Shown one piece after another: positions 46,420 to 56,647 of a stretch of 64,000 bases of DNA; positions within the stretch are counted from its first letter, which is position 1; every line of letters starts with the position of its first letter. The stretch covers positions 1 through 64,000 of the forward strand of contig NZ_JAJQTQ010000011.1 of NCBI RefSeq assembly GCF_029081005.1. The letters are read 5' to 3'. The notes below the pieces were generated by a model, which ran no database searches, was not told the DNA's origin, and worked only from the letters and a program-made list of their open reading frames with translations. The DNA is from Halomonas elongata (GTDB lineage: Bacteria; Pseudomonadota; Gammaproteobacteria; Pseudomonadales; Halomonadaceae). Position numbers and translations under genes: made by a program.

Positions 46420-47997
46420 TTACTCTTCTTCTTCGACGACGAGATCCCCGAGGTAGGGGAAGTTCATCACGTTGACGATCGGCTCGAGGTCGACGTTGGT
46501 ATCCGCGGCCCAGGCCAGATCCTGCCAATGCAGCGGGATGAAGGCGGCCTCGTCGTACAGCGTCTGTTCCATCTGCTGCAGCATTTCGGAACGCTTCGCC
46601 TGGTCGAGCTCGAGGTTGGCCTCGGAGACCAGCTTGTCGACTTCGGGATTGCAGTAATTGCCGGCGTTGTACTGGCCGGCGCCGGAGTCGGCATCCGGGC
46701 AGGCGGTAAGATACTCGTGGAAGTTGGCCGAGTCCTCGGTGTCGGCATGCCAGCCGATCATCATCATGTCGGCAACCCGGTCATCGTACTCACCCCAGTA
46801 CTGGGCCTTGGGCAGCGTCTTGAGATCTACCGTCACGTTGATGCGCGCGAGCATGGCCGCAACCGCCTGGGCGATCTTGGCATCGTTCACGTAACGGTTG
46901 TTGGGTGCCATCATGCTGATCTCGAAGCCGTCTTCATAACCGGCCTCGGCCATCAACTGCTTGGCCTTCTCCAGGTCATGGCGGGGCTCCAGCTCCGCAT
47001 TATGACCCGCGTAGCCCTCGGGCGAGAGTTGGGCGGCGGGTGTGGCAAAGCCCTTCATCAGACGATCGGCGATGCCCTCCTGGTTGATGGCATAGGCGAA
47101 GGCCTGACGAACACGAGGGTCCTGGAAGGCCTCGACCCGTTCCTGATTCATGTGGAAAAGAATGATCCGCGTACCGGACATGGTGACCAGTTGGGCGTTG
47201 TCATCTTCGCGGACACGCTCCAGGTCGTTGGGCGGTACCGGTGCGATGAAGTCGACATCGCCGGAGAGCAGGGCGGCCACTCGCGTCGCGTTCTCGCCGA
47301 TCGGCTTCAGCACGATCTTGTCGACATTGCCCGGCGACGCCTCATCCCAGTAGTCGTCGTGGCGTTCGAAGGCGACGCGTACGCCTTGCTGACGTTCGGT
47401 CACCTCGAAGGGACCGGTTCCGGACATATTGCGCGAAGCGTAGGAGTTGCCGTTCTTGACGATCTCGTCCTTGGGGTCGCCGTCGCTGTCCTCCCCGGAG
47501 TAGAACTGGCTGTCCATGGGGAAGATATAGGTCGCCAGGTTGAGCAGCAGTGGATAGGGCTTCTCGGTCTTGATCTCGACGGTATGCTCGTCGACCGCCG
47601 TGGCACTCGCGATGGGGGCGAAGATCGCCTTGAAATCCGGGCTGCGCTTGAGCCGGTCGATGGTCCAGACCACGTCCTCGGCGGTGAAGGCATTGCCGCT
47701 GTGGAACTCGACGCCATCGCGCAACGTCATGCGCAATGTGGTGTCGTCGACCCGTTCCCAGTCGGTCGCCAGGCGCGGCTCGATCTCGAGATCCTGGGTC
47801 CAGCGCACCAGCGGGTCGAAGGACATGTGCGATAGTTGCAGGATACCCCCGGACAGTTGCTCATGGATGTCCAGTGACACCGGGTCGGCGTCGTAGGCCA
47901 TGCGCAACGTGGTGTCGGCCTGGGCGGCCGGGGCGAGGGCAGCGGATGTCATGGCGGCGCCGATGACGCTAGCCAGCAGAGTCTTCTTGATTGTCAT
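46420..47997 (-). CDS. ABC importer periplasmic substrate-binding protein (family 5)
   Basis: A 525-residue cluster-C binding protein with a signal peptide (about residues 1-27, ending A-Q-A). The family signature is present as F-D-P-L-V-R-W near residue 60, with E-P-R-L-A-T-D-W then V-E-F-H-S-G-N-A-F-T-A-E-D-V near 105. The mature protein is acidic and ends in E-E-E-E, typical of periplasmic proteins in halophiles. Substrate is probably a peptide but could be another small polar compound. ATG 47997 gives the usual K-K-T-L-L-A signal; ATG 48009 is possible. It is the first gene of the operon, downstream of a perfect 21-base palindrome. Confidence 0.94.
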   Translation of the reverse strand: MTIKKTLLASVIGAAMTSAALAPAAQADTTLRMAYDADPVSLDIHEQLSGGILQLSHMSFDPLVRWTQDLEIEPRLATDWERVDDTTLRMTLRDGVEFHSGNAFTAEDVVWTIDRLKRSPDFKAIFAPIASATAVDEHTVEIKTEKPYPLLLNLATYIFPMDSQFYSGEDSDGDPKDEIVKNGNSYASRNMSGTGPFEVTERQQGVRVAFERHDDYWDEASPGNVDKIVLKPIGENATRVAALLSGDVDFIAPVPPNDLERVREDDNAQLVTMSGTRIILFHMNQERVEAFQDPRVRQAFAYAINQEGIADRLMKGFATPAAQLSPEGYAGHNAELEPRHDLEKAKQLMAEAGYEDGFEISMMAPNNRYVNDAKIAQAVAAMLARINVTVDLKTLPKAQYWGEYDDRVADMMMIGWHADTEDSANFHEYLTACPDADSGAGQYNAGNYCNPEVDKLVSEANLELDQAKRSEMLQQMEQTLYDEAAFIPLHWQDLAWAADTNVDLEPIVNVMNFPYLGDLVVEEEE

Positions 47998-48030
47998 GTG
48001 TCGTTCCATGCCGGATGGATTGTTATCGGT

Positions 48031-48051
48031 ATCACGACCGGCGGTCGTGAT
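48031..48051. promoter_or_regulatory. Perfect 21-base palindrome upstream of the importer operon
   Basis: ATCACGACCG (48031-48040) and CGGTCGTGAT (48042-48051) flank a single central G. It lies 34-54 bases upstream of the binding-protein start, a typical operator position for a dimeric regulator. A one-base centre cannot close as a full hairpin, which favours DNA recognition. Confidence 0.6.
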
Positions 48052-48097
48052 GACCATTATGGTCCATTCACCAACATAGAGAGGTAGAGGGGAAGCG

Positions 48098-48113
48098 CAC
48101 AATCGAAATTGTG
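48098..48113. promoter_or_regulatory. Short inverted repeat CACAAT-cgaa-ATTGTG
   Basis: Six-base arms with a 4-base spacer lie about 100 bases upstream of the importer operon. It could be a second operator or part of the promoter; the evidence is only symmetry. Confidence 0.3.
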
Positions 48114-48123
48114 ACACACCTCA

Positions 48124-48151
48124 TGCGCCCGGCGAATAACGACGCCGGGCG
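48124..48151 (-). terminator. Hairpin after carbonic anhydrase gene
   Basis: GCGCCCGGCG and CGCCGGGCGC form a perfect 10-bp stem with an 8-base loop, 13 bases past the carbonic anhydrase stop on the minus strand. There is no T-run. Confidence 0.55.
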
Positions 48152-48163
48152 CGAGGAGGGCGC

Positions 48164-48817
48164 TCAGTCTTCGCTGGCGGGTGTGACGCGGTCGATCCGA
48201 TACAGTTGAGCGACCTGATCGAGCCCGTGGACACTGCATTCCAGGTCGGTAACGCGCCCGTCGCTCAGGCCATAGACCCAGCCATGCACGGAGAGCTCCT
48301 GGCCACGCTGCCAGGCGCGTTGAATGATCTTGGTGCGACACAGGTTCTTGACCTGGGCCTCGACGTTGAGTTCACACATGCGGTCGACCTGCTCGTCCTG
48401 CGACAGCGAAGACAGCGAGGCGCGATGCTGGCTGTAGAGGTCGCGCACCGAGTGCAGCCAGTAATCGACGATGCCGCACTCGCCGCCGGTGACCGCCGCA
48501 CGAATGCCGCCGCAACCGTAGTGGCCGACGATCATGATGTGCTTGACCTTGAGCACGTCCACCGCGAACTGCACCACCGAAAGGGCGTTCATGTCGTTGT
48601 GGTGCAACAGGTTGGCGACATTGCGATGAACGAACACTTCTCCGGGGGGCAGGTCGATGATCTGGTTGGCCGGCACGCGGCTGTCGGAACAGCCGATCCA
48701 CAGGTATTCCGGGGTCTGCTGACGCGCCAGACGAGCGAAGAAGTCGGGATCATCGCGACACATCTGCTCCGCCCAGGCGCGGTTGTTTTCCAGCAAGGTG
48801 TCGATGTCGTTGCTCAT
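48164..48817 (-). CDS. can: Beta-class carbonic anhydrase
   Basis: A 217-residue zinc enzyme interconverting CO2 and bicarbonate. Zinc ligands are C43, H99 and C102, with the D45-R47 dyad in C-S-D-S-R. This is the pattern of E. coli Can, and the length fits. The gene is alone on the minus strand and divergent from gor. Confidence 0.96.
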   Translation of the reverse strand: MSNDIDTLLENNRAWAEQMCRDDPDFFARLARQQTPEYLWIGCSDSRVPANQIIDLPPGEVFVHRNVANLLHHNDMNALSVVQFAVDVLKVKHIMIVGHYGCGGIRAAVTGGECGIVDYWLHSVRDLYSQHRASLSSLSQDEQVDRMCELNVEAQVKNLCRTKIIQRAWQRGQELSVHGWVYGLSDGRVTDLECSVHGLDQVAQLYRIDRVTPASED

Positions 48818-48977
48818 GGTCGGGCTCCGGCAGGATGGGACGAAAGACGAAGGAGCCTTCTTTTACCGCCAGCGGGGATATGGGTCAACCGCTCTCCCGA
48901 GGCGTCACCTTGGCTGGTATGATCGCGCCATTGCCCAATGGGCCTGGTTGGGGCCCGATCGTTCACAGGAGAATCAC

Positions 48978-50339
48978 GTGTCAGAGTTCGACTATGACCT
49001 GTTCGTCATCGGGGCGGGGTCCGGCGGAGTGCGCGCCGCTCGCACCGCCGCCGCCACAGGGGCTCGGGTCGCCGTGGCCGAGGACCGTTATCTCGGCGGC
49101 ACCTGCGTCAATGTCGGTTGCGTGCCGAAGAAGCTGTATTCCTATGCGGCCCATTTCCACGAGGCCTTCGAGGACTCCGGCGGCTTCGGCTGGCAATTGA
49201 GCGCCGAGCCGTCGTTCGACTGGGCGACCCTGCGCGATAACAAGATCGGCGAGATCAAGCGTCTCAACGGCATCTATGGCCGCCTGCTGGACAACGCCGA
49301 CGTGCGCCTGATCAATGGCCGTGCCAACGTGGTCGACGCGCACCACGTCGAGGTCGGCGGCGAGACGATCAGTGCCGAGAAGATCCTGGTGGCCGTGGGC
49401 GGCTGGCCCTGGGTGCCGGATTTTCCGGGCAATGAGCTGACCCTGAACTCCAACCAGGTCTTCGATCTCGATGAGTTCCCGCAACGTTTCCTGGTACTCG
49501 GCGGGGGTTACATCGCCGTGGAGTTCGCCAGCATCTTCAATGGCCTGGGCAGCGAGTCCCATCTCGTCTATCGCGGCGAGTTGTTCCTGCGCGGGTTCGA
49601 CAACGAGGTGCGCGAATTCACCCGCGACGAGATGGCCAAGAAGGGCGTCAACCTGCACTTCAACACCAACATCGAAGCCATCGAGAAGGTAGCGACCGGG
49701 CTCAAGGTCACGCTGACGGACGGGCGCACGCTCGAAGTGGACGCGGTGCTCGCCGCCACCGGGCGTCGGCCCCACCTGGCCGGGCTCGGCCTCGACCGGC
49801 TCGATGTCGCCACCAACGACGATGGGTCCCTCGAGGTCAACGAGCGTTTCGAGACCTCGGTGCCCTCGATCCTGGCGCTCGGCGATGTCACGGGGGCCCC
49901 CGAGTTGACGCCGGTGGCGCTGGAAGAGGCCATGAAGCTGGTCGAGCATCACTTCGCCGACACCGTGCCCGAGCCGCTGGATTACGAGCGCGTGGCCACC
50001 GCCGTGTTCTGTCATCCGAACATCGGTACCGTCGGCCTGTCGGAAGAGGCGGCCCGCGAGCGCTTCGAGGCGATTCGCGTCTACAGTGCCGATTTCCGCC
50101 CCATGAAGCATACGCTTTCCGGCAGCAGCGAACGCAGCTTGATGAAGCTGATCGTCGATGACGCCACGGACGTGGTGGTCGGCGCCCACATGGTGGGGGA
50201 AGAGGCTGGCGAGATCATCCAGGGCATTGCCATCGCCGTGCGGGCCGGGCTGACCAAGGCCCAGTTCGACCAGACGGTGGGCATCCATCCCACCGGCGCC
50301 GAGGAATTCGTGACCATGCGGACTCCGACGCGTCGTTGA
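48978..50339 (+). CDS. gor: Glutathione-disulfide reductase
   Basis: A 453-residue FAD enzyme that reduces glutathione disulfide with NADPH. The FAD motif G-A-G-S-G-G is at about residues 12-17, the redox disulfide is C43/C48 in G-G-T-C-V-N-V-G-C, and the C-terminal catalytic His-Glu pair is in [12 protein letters not shown] 48978 has AGGAG 6 bases upstream; the upstream open frame is not coding. A TATGAT -10 lies at 48918-48923. Trypanothione- or mycothione-type specificity is unlikely but not excluded. Confidence 0.94.
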   Translation: MSEFDYDLFVIGAGSGGVRAARTAAATGARVAVAEDRYLGGTCVNVGCVPKKLYSYAAHFHEAFEDSGGFGWQLSAEPSFDWATLRDNKIGEIKRLNGIYGRLLDNADVRLINGRANVVDAHHVEVGGETISAEKILVAVGGWPWVPDFPGNELTLNSNQVFDLDEFPQRFLVLGGGYIAVEFASIFNGLGSESHLVYRGELFLRGFDNEVREFTRDEMAKKGVNLHFNTNIEAIEKVATGLKVTLTDGRTLEVDAVLAATGRRPHLAGLGLDRLDVATNDDGSLEVNERFETSVPSILALGDVTGAPELTPVALEEAMKLVEHHFADTVPEPLDYERVATAVFCHPNIGTVGLSEEAARERFEAIRVYSADFRPMKHTLSGSSERSLMKLIVDDATDVVVGAHMVGEEAGEIIQGIAIAVRAGLTKAQFDQTVGIHPTGAEEFVTMRTPTRR

Positions 50340-50368
50340 GCCTCGAACTGTCACGACAGCGTCATTCG

Positions 50369-50394
50369 AGCGGGCCACCCTGAGGTGGCCCGCT
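50369..50394 (+). terminator. Hairpin after gor
   Basis: AGCGGGCCACC pairs with GGTGGCCCGCT around a 4-base loop, 30 bases past the gor stop. The T content after the stem is low. The 338-base gap 50340-50677 holds this stem, an inverted repeat at 50571 and the ectA promoter, with no other gene. Confidence 0.6.
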
Positions 50395-50570
50395 GCGTTA
50401 CGGGAACACTGAAGAGAGGGCCCGCGTGTCGCTATCGCCGTCATCCCCGGCGCTCGACACCAAGGATCTAGGCTAAACTCGAAGGAGGTACGATAGAACG
50501 CTGACACCTTCATGATGTGCCGATATCTTCTCAGGGAAGAAACCGCCACAGACGCGGCCTGGGCACTAGA

Positions 50571-50589
50571 CCATAATTTTGTATTATGG
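50571..50589. promoter_or_regulatory. AT-rich inverted repeat upstream of the ectA promoter
   Basis: CCATAAT-tttgt-ATTATGG is a perfect 7-bp inverted repeat whose edge lies 27 bases upstream of the ectA -35. It also contains TATTAT, which could be the -10 of a second upstream promoter. Regulator binding is an inference. Confidence 0.45.
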
Positions 50590-50616
50590 ATTGAAGCAAG
50601 CAAGATAACCTGGCTT

Positions 50617-50645
50617 TTGAAATGATCATAAGCGGCTGTTATGAT
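50617..50645 (+). promoter_or_regulatory. Strong sigma-70 type promoter of ectABC
   Basis: TTGAAA (50617-50622) and TATGAT (50640-50645) are separated by exactly 17 bases, each with one mismatch to consensus, and the ectA ATG is 33 bases past the -10. In Halomonas elongata ectA is known to have sigma-70 and sigma-38 osmoregulated promoters; this fits the first. Confidence 0.7.
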
Positions 50646-50677
50646 GCCGAGCAAATTCGCTACAGCGAACCACGACA

Positions 50678-52604
<1,927 letters not shown>

Positions 52605-52648
52605 TCGCCTGATGTTCGCCACCGGGCCAGCCCGTGGCATCCTGTATC

Positions 52649-52671
52649 GGCCGGCCGCCAGGCGGCCGGCC
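52649..52671 (+). other. Hairpin between ectB and ectC
   Basis: GGCCGGCCGC and GCGGCCGGCC form a perfect 10-bp stem with a 3-base loop, or 11 bp around one base as a DNA palindrome, in the 93-base ectB-ectC gap. No T-run follows. Confidence 0.65.
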
Positions 52672-52697
52672 CGTCATTGATTCACCGGAGAGTCGAC

Positions 52698-53111
52698 ATG
52701 ATCGTTCGCAATCTCGAGGAAGCGCGCCAGACCGACCGCATGGTCACCGCCGAGAACGGCAACTGGGACAGCACCCGTCTGTCGCTGGCCGAGGATGGCG
52801 GTAACTGTTCCTTCCACATCACCCGCATCTTCGAGGGTACCGAGACCCATATCCACTACAAGCATCACTTCGAGGCCGTCTACTGCATCGAGGGTGAGGG
52901 TGAAGTGGAAACCCTGGCCGATGGCAAGATCTGGCCCATCAAGCCGGGCGATATCTATATCCTCGACCAGCACGACGAACACCTGCTGCGGGCCAGCAAG
53001 ACCATGCACCTGGCCTGCGTGTTCACCCCGGGTCTGACCGGCAACGAAGTGCACCGCGAAGACGGCTCTTACGCGCCCGCCGACGAGGCCGACGACCAGA
53101 AGCCGCTGTAA
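52698..53111 (+). CDS. ectC: L-ectoine synthase EctC
   Basis: A 137-residue cupin that cyclises N-gamma-acetyl-diaminobutyrate to ectoine. The opening M-I-V-R-N-L-E-E-A and the metal-binding cupin strands ([14 protein letters not shown], then D-Q-H-D-E-H) are characteristic. It is the last ect gene before a strong terminator; neither ectD nor a specialised aspartokinase is adjacent. Confidence 0.97.
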   Translation: MIVRNLEEARQTDRMVTAENGNWDSTRLSLAEDGGNCSFHITRIFEGTETHIHYKHHFEAVYCIEGEGEVETLADGKIWPIKPGDIYILDQHDEHLLRASKTMHLACVFTPGLTGNEVHREDGSYAPADEADDQKPL

Positions 53112-53137
53112 TCTGGCGTTGAGCCGCTGCGTGCAGG

Positions 53138-53176
53138 AACGAGCCCCCGGTCACCGATCGGGGGCTCGTTCTTTAT
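53138..53176 (+). terminator. Intrinsic terminator of ectABC
   Basis: AACGAGCCCCCG (53138-53149) pairs perfectly with CGGGGGCTCGTT (53159-53170), 12 bp, followed by CTTTAT. It is 26 bases past the ectC stop. Confidence 0.88.
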
Positions 53177-53212
53177 GCGCGTGGCGCGATCTCGTGGTGA
53201 CGTCCCGACGGC

Positions 53213-53242
53213 TGGACATGTCGGATTTTTCATGCCTATGAT
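53213..53242 (+). promoter_or_regulatory. Candidate promoter of the AraC gene
   Basis: TGGACA (53213-53218) and TATGAT (53237-53242) are spaced 18 bases apart. A transcript from here would begin close to the ATG at 53249, so that start would be nearly leaderless and the ATG at 53297 may be the real one. Confidence 0.5.
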
Positions 53243-53248
53243 CGCGCC

Positions 53249-54259
53249 ATGCTTGATTCATCGTCCAGCCATCGGCGACCCGACAGTGGTCGGAGCATGC
53301 CCAACGACCTGGTCAGCGAGCTCCTGTGCGGCATGCGTCTGAGCGGCATCCAGTACCGCCGCATTCAAGCGGCTCCTCCCTTCGGCATCGAAGGCTTCGG
53401 CACCATCGCCGGGTGGGCTCACTTCCACTTCATCGCCCGAGGGCCAGTGTATCTGCGTAGCCCCGGCGGTGCCGTGCACCGGCTCGAAGCCGGTGATGCG
53501 GTGCTACTGCCACGCGGTGGCCCTCATGAGCTGCTGTCATCGCCGGACCAATCCGCCAGTCGTGATATCGCCAGCTTCGAGGCTGCCCCCCTCTGCAAGG
53601 CCGTCAGCGCGGTGCGTGACGGTCCCCCGGAAGACTGCCAGGAGGGCGGGGCCGTCATTTTCAGCGGCTGCATGGAGTTCGATCTCGGCGGCATGCATCC
53701 GCTCGTCGGCTTGATGCCCGAGGTGATGCGTGTCGATACGCTCCTGGATCGGCATCCCGAGATACTGCCGATCCTGCAGGCCATGGAGCGCGAAGCGCAG
53801 GCCGAGCGGGCGGGTTTCGCGAGCATTCTGTCGCGGCTTGCCGATGTCGTCTCTGCCTTCATCGTGCGGGGTTGGGTCGAGTGCGGCTGTGGTGACGCCT
53901 CCGGTTGGGTCGAGGCCCTGCGCGACCCCAGGCTGGGGCGCGTTATCGCGGCCATGCATCGCGAGCCCGGACGTCAATGGACGGTTGCCGAACTGGCGAA
54001 CCAGATGGGCAGCTCTCGGTCGGTCTTCGCCGAACGCTTCCTGACCGTCACCGGGCTGACCCCTCATCGTTACATGACCGAATTGCGCATGCGTCTGGCC
54101 ACCCAGTGGATCAGTCGGGACGCACAGCCCATCGACGTCGTTGCCCAGCGCCTCGGCTATGGCTCCCAGGCCGCCTTCAGCCGTGCCTACAAGCGGGTGA
54201 CGGGGCGACCGCCCGGAGCGGTCCGCGCAGAGGGGAAACGCGACAGGCTGCGAGCGTGA
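53249..54259 (+). CDS. AraC family regulator with N-terminal cupin domain
   Basis: A regulator of up to 336 residues. The N-terminal half is a cupin-type effector domain (L-R-S-P-G-G-A-V-H-R-L-E-A-G-D near residue 70). The C-terminal third has two helix-turn-helix units: W-T-V-A-E-L-A-N-Q-M-G-S-S-R-S near 250 and I-D-V-V-A-Q-R-L-G-Y-G-S-Q-A-A-F-S-R near 295. The start is uncertain between 53249 and 53297 (see promoter); the latter gives 320 residues, although GGAG sits too close to it. It lies downstream of ectABC but beyond a terminator, so a role in ectoine control is only a possibility. Confidence 0.88.
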   Translation: MLDSSSSHRRPDSGRSMPNDLVSELLCGMRLSGIQYRRIQAAPPFGIEGFGTIAGWAHFHFIARGPVYLRSPGGAVHRLEAGDAVLLPRGGPHELLSSPDQSASRDIASFEAAPLCKAVSAVRDGPPEDCQEGGAVIFSGCMEFDLGGMHPLVGLMPEVMRVDTLLDRHPEILPILQAMEREAQAERAGFASILSRLADVVSAFIVRGWVECGCGDASGWVEALRDPRLGRVIAAMHREPGRQWTVAELANQMGSSRSVFAERFLTVTGLTPHRYMTELRMRLATQWISRDAQPIDVVAQRLGYGSQAAFSRAYKRVTGRPPGAVRAEGKRDRLRA

Positions 54260-54327
54260 GCCTCGAGATACCATCCAGGCAACTCAAACCAGCATGCCCA
54301 GCATCACGCAAGCGTGCCTGTGCCGTC

Positions 54328-54639
54328 ATGGCGTTGCCACGCCTCGCCGCCGGGGAGCCCGTCACCCGTATTGCCCTGGATCTCGGGTACGAAAGCCCCG
54401 GTGCCTTTGCCACCATGTTTCGACGACAGCTCGGCGAACAGTGCGAGAACGTCGAGCTGATAGACTACCTGCATCGTTGGCCGGATCCGCAGTTGATCCT
54501 GCATCTCATGGTCGGCGACATGCAGAGAATCATGGTTTATCCAGAACGCGGTTTCCAGTGTCGACAGAACGTACCGGAGGACGTGCGCGTTGCCCATGAA
54601 GCCTTGATCGCGCTGGGCTTCGACAAGCACTTGCCATGA
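54328..54639 (+). pseudogene. Remnant of a second AraC regulator joined to unrecognised sequence
   Basis: The frame from ATG 54328 encodes about 103 residues. Residues 1-36 (R-L-A-A-G-E-P-V-T-R-I-A-L-D-L-G-Y, then A-F-A-T-M-F-R-R) are the last helix-turn-helix of an AraC-family protein. The cupin domain, the first helix-turn-helix and the normal C-terminus are missing. The following ~65 residues (from C-E-N-V-E-L-I-D) match nothing I recognise, and the opposite strand is also open there. It sits in the 439 bases between araC and the glycosylase gene, which hold nothing else. Deletion and rejoining is the simplest explanation. Confidence 0.6.
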
Positions 54640-54698
54640 TGCCGCGGGGGCGTGAACAATCAGGCCGTCCCTGAACATCCGATTGCCAAGGACCGACG

Positions 54699-55907
54699 AT
54701 GACCGCACGACAACGCCTCACCCTGAGCCTTGCCGATGCCCGACGCCTGCTGGTCCGCCATCATGGTCGATCGGCACCGCTGGCGGCGGCGATCCAGCGT
54801 CTGGGTACCATTCAGTTCGATCCGCTGGCACCGCTCGGCACCAACCCCGACCTGGTGCTGCAATCGCGAGTGCCGGGCTACCGGCAGGGCGATTGGCAGG
54901 AGGCGGCCTATCGTCGTCGACTGCTGGTCGATGGGTGGGACAAGCAGGCCAGCCTGATACCGCCCGAACAGTGGTGGGCCCAGATGCCTTTCCATCATTG
55001 GTTCGCCCGGCGCTGGGAGCAGCGTGGTGTCGATATCGGTTCGCCCGAGGCCCGGGAGATCCTCGATCAGGTCGAGCAGCGGGGGCCCTCGACGAGCCTC
55101 GAGCTGGGAGACCAGAGCTCCGATCCGGCCCTGCGCGGCAGCTGGTATGGCCCCAAGCGCTCACGCCACCTGCTCAAGGCTCTGTGGGACTCCGGACGCT
55201 TGATGACCCATCATCGCGTCAATGGTCGCCATGCCTATGATCTGCCCGCACGCGTATTGCCGGATGGGGCATGTACCGCGAACGTCGATGAGGATGATGC
55301 GCTGGAACACTTGATCGTGCGTCGCGTACAGGCCGTCGGCCTCCTGCGTCCGACGGCCGATGCCGCCGTCTGGTTTCTGCCTTGTCGGCGCGCCGAGCGC
55401 GACCGCATCGCCTCTCGAGCCCTCGACAAGGGGACCCTGATCGAGCTAGACGTGGAAGGTGAACGCTACTGGGCCACTCCCGAGAGCATGGCATGCCTGG
55501 ATGATGTCGCGTCATCATGTGCCACGGATCGAACCATGCGGTTTTGTGCGCCCCTCGATCCGCTGATGTGGGACCGCCGCGGAATTTCTCGTGTCTTCGG
55601 TTTCGATTATGTGTGGGAAGTCTACAAGCCCCGCGAACAGCGCCGCTGGGGTTATTACGTGCTGCCGGTATTATGGGGGGATCGCTTCGTCGCGCGCTTC
55701 GACGCTCAGTGTCGAAAGGGCGTCCTGGCCATTCACGCCTGGCACTGGGAAGGCGACATCCTCCCATCCCGTCTGCCCGAAGGGCTGCCCGAGGCACTGC
55801 AACGGGCGGCCGGAGATTTCCTCGACTACCTGGATGCCGAACGGGTCGTGTTGCCCAGGGGCCTGGGTCGCGAGGCTCGACGGGCATGGCAAAGGGCCGC
55901 CAAATGA
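54699..55907 (+). CDS. AlkX/YcaQ-type winged-helix DNA glycosylase
   Basis: A 402-residue protein of the HTH_42 winged-helix family that includes E. coli YcaQ (AlkX) and Streptomyces AlkZ, glycosylases that unhook interstrand crosslinks and bulky alkyl adducts. The catalytic Q-phi-D motif is present as Q-F-D at about residues 38-40, the form associated with AlkX rather than the Q-phi-Q of AlkZ. W-Y-G-P-K-R-S near 148 and F-D-Y-V-W-E-V-Y-K-P near 305 are conserved family stretches. The substrate here is untested. Confidence 0.85.
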   Translation: MTARQRLTLSLADARRLLVRHHGRSAPLAAAIQRLGTIQFDPLAPLGTNPDLVLQSRVPGYRQGDWQEAAYRRRLLVDGWDKQASLIPPEQWWAQMPFHHWFARRWEQRGVDIGSPEAREILDQVEQRGPSTSLELGDQSSDPALRGSWYGPKRSRHLLKALWDSGRLMTHHRVNGRHAYDLPARVLPDGACTANVDEDDALEHLIVRRVQAVGLLRPTADAAVWFLPCRRAERDRIASRALDKGTLIELDVEGERYWATPESMACLDDVASSCATDRTMRFCAPLDPLMWDRRGISRVFGFDYVWEVYKPREQRRWGYYVLPVLWGDRFVARFDAQCRKGVLAIHAWHWEGDILPSRLPEGLPEALQRAAGDFLDYLDAERVVLPRGLGREARRAWQRAAK

Positions 55908-55956
55908 CATACCGTCGCTCCCCACATGACCTTTTTCAGACACCACGACAGGCTGC

Positions 55957-56379
55957 ATGACCATGAAACGATCCCTTCGCGACAGCATTTCGGTGATCTT
56001 GCTTGTCATACCGGTTGCCTTCAGCCAGCAGGCGGTCGCAGACGAGACGATGGACAGGCTCTGCCAGGCCAAGGCCGAGGAGATCCAGACGCAGCTGCGC
56101 ATTGCCGAAGAGCACGGCAATGAACATCGCGTGCGCGGATTGAAAAAGGCCATGGAGGGTGTGCAGCGCCATTGCACCAATGAAGGCGTCCTCGAGGACG
56201 CTGAAGAGGACGTCAGCGAGAGCATGGCTGAAGTGCAGGAGCGTCAGGAAGCATTGTCCGAAGCGCAGCGTGAAGGCGACGCGGACGATATTCGCCAGCA
56301 CAGCGAGGAACTCGAAGAAGCCGTGATGGAGCTTCGAGAGAGCCAGGACGAGCTGGAATCGCTCCAGGGCGAGCAGTAG
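55957..56379 (+). CDS. DUF1090 (YqjC-like) periplasmic protein
   Basis: A 140-residue DUF1090 protein with a signal peptide (about residues 1-28, ending A-V-A). A conserved C-x-A-K-x-x-E-I-x-x-Q-L-x-x-A motif and a second cysteine (Q-R-H-C) near residue 68 could form a disulfide. The rest is a charged helical region. E. coli YqjC is of unknown function. ATG 55963 is an alternative start two codons in. Confidence 0.85.
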   Translation: MTMKRSLRDSISVILLVIPVAFSQQAVADETMDRLCQAKAEEIQTQLRIAEEHGNEHRVRGLKKAMEGVQRHCTNEGVLEDAEEDVSESMAEVQERQEALSEAQREGDADDIRQHSEELEEAVMELRESQDELESLQGEQ

Positions 56380-56443
56380 CGTAGCCAACCGTCGAATCGG
56401 GCAGGTGGCCGTGGTGGAGAATGGTGGAGAAACCAGACCGTTT

Positions 56444-56460
56444 TCCATGTGCCACATGGA
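56444..56460. promoter_or_regulatory. 17-base palindrome upstream of the NepI-like exporter
   Basis: TCCATGTG-c-CACATGGA is a perfect odd palindrome (8-base arms, 1-base centre) about 190 bases upstream of the exporter start. It is followed by a locally very AT-rich stretch (ATTTAACATAATATACATTC) suited to a promoter. The 268-base gap holds no other gene. Confidence 0.5.
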
Positions 56461-56647
56461 GGTATTCACACATCATTTAACATAATATACATTCTGCGAA
56501 ATAATGGGAGACATCAATCCCGGAGTCATCGCTTCGGCGACTGCCGGATCATCAATCAAATATTCGAGACTCTCTGGCATATACCGTCCGAAAATGGCGC
56601 TCTATCCTCCTGAGCCAACGATGTCATTCAAGGAACAGGAGTCACAG

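Noticed and set aside
46351..47835. 494-codon plus-strand frame
   Set aside because: Antisense to the substrate-binding protein gene, which has a signal peptide and family motifs.
53249..54259. AraC gene as a dedicated ectABC regulator
   Set aside because: A strong terminator and a separate promoter lie between them, and nothing in the sequence links the two; proximity alone is not enough.
54304..54708. 134-codon minus-strand frame between araC and the glycosylase
   Set aside because: Half of it is antisense to the recognisable AraC remnant, and the rest matches no known family.
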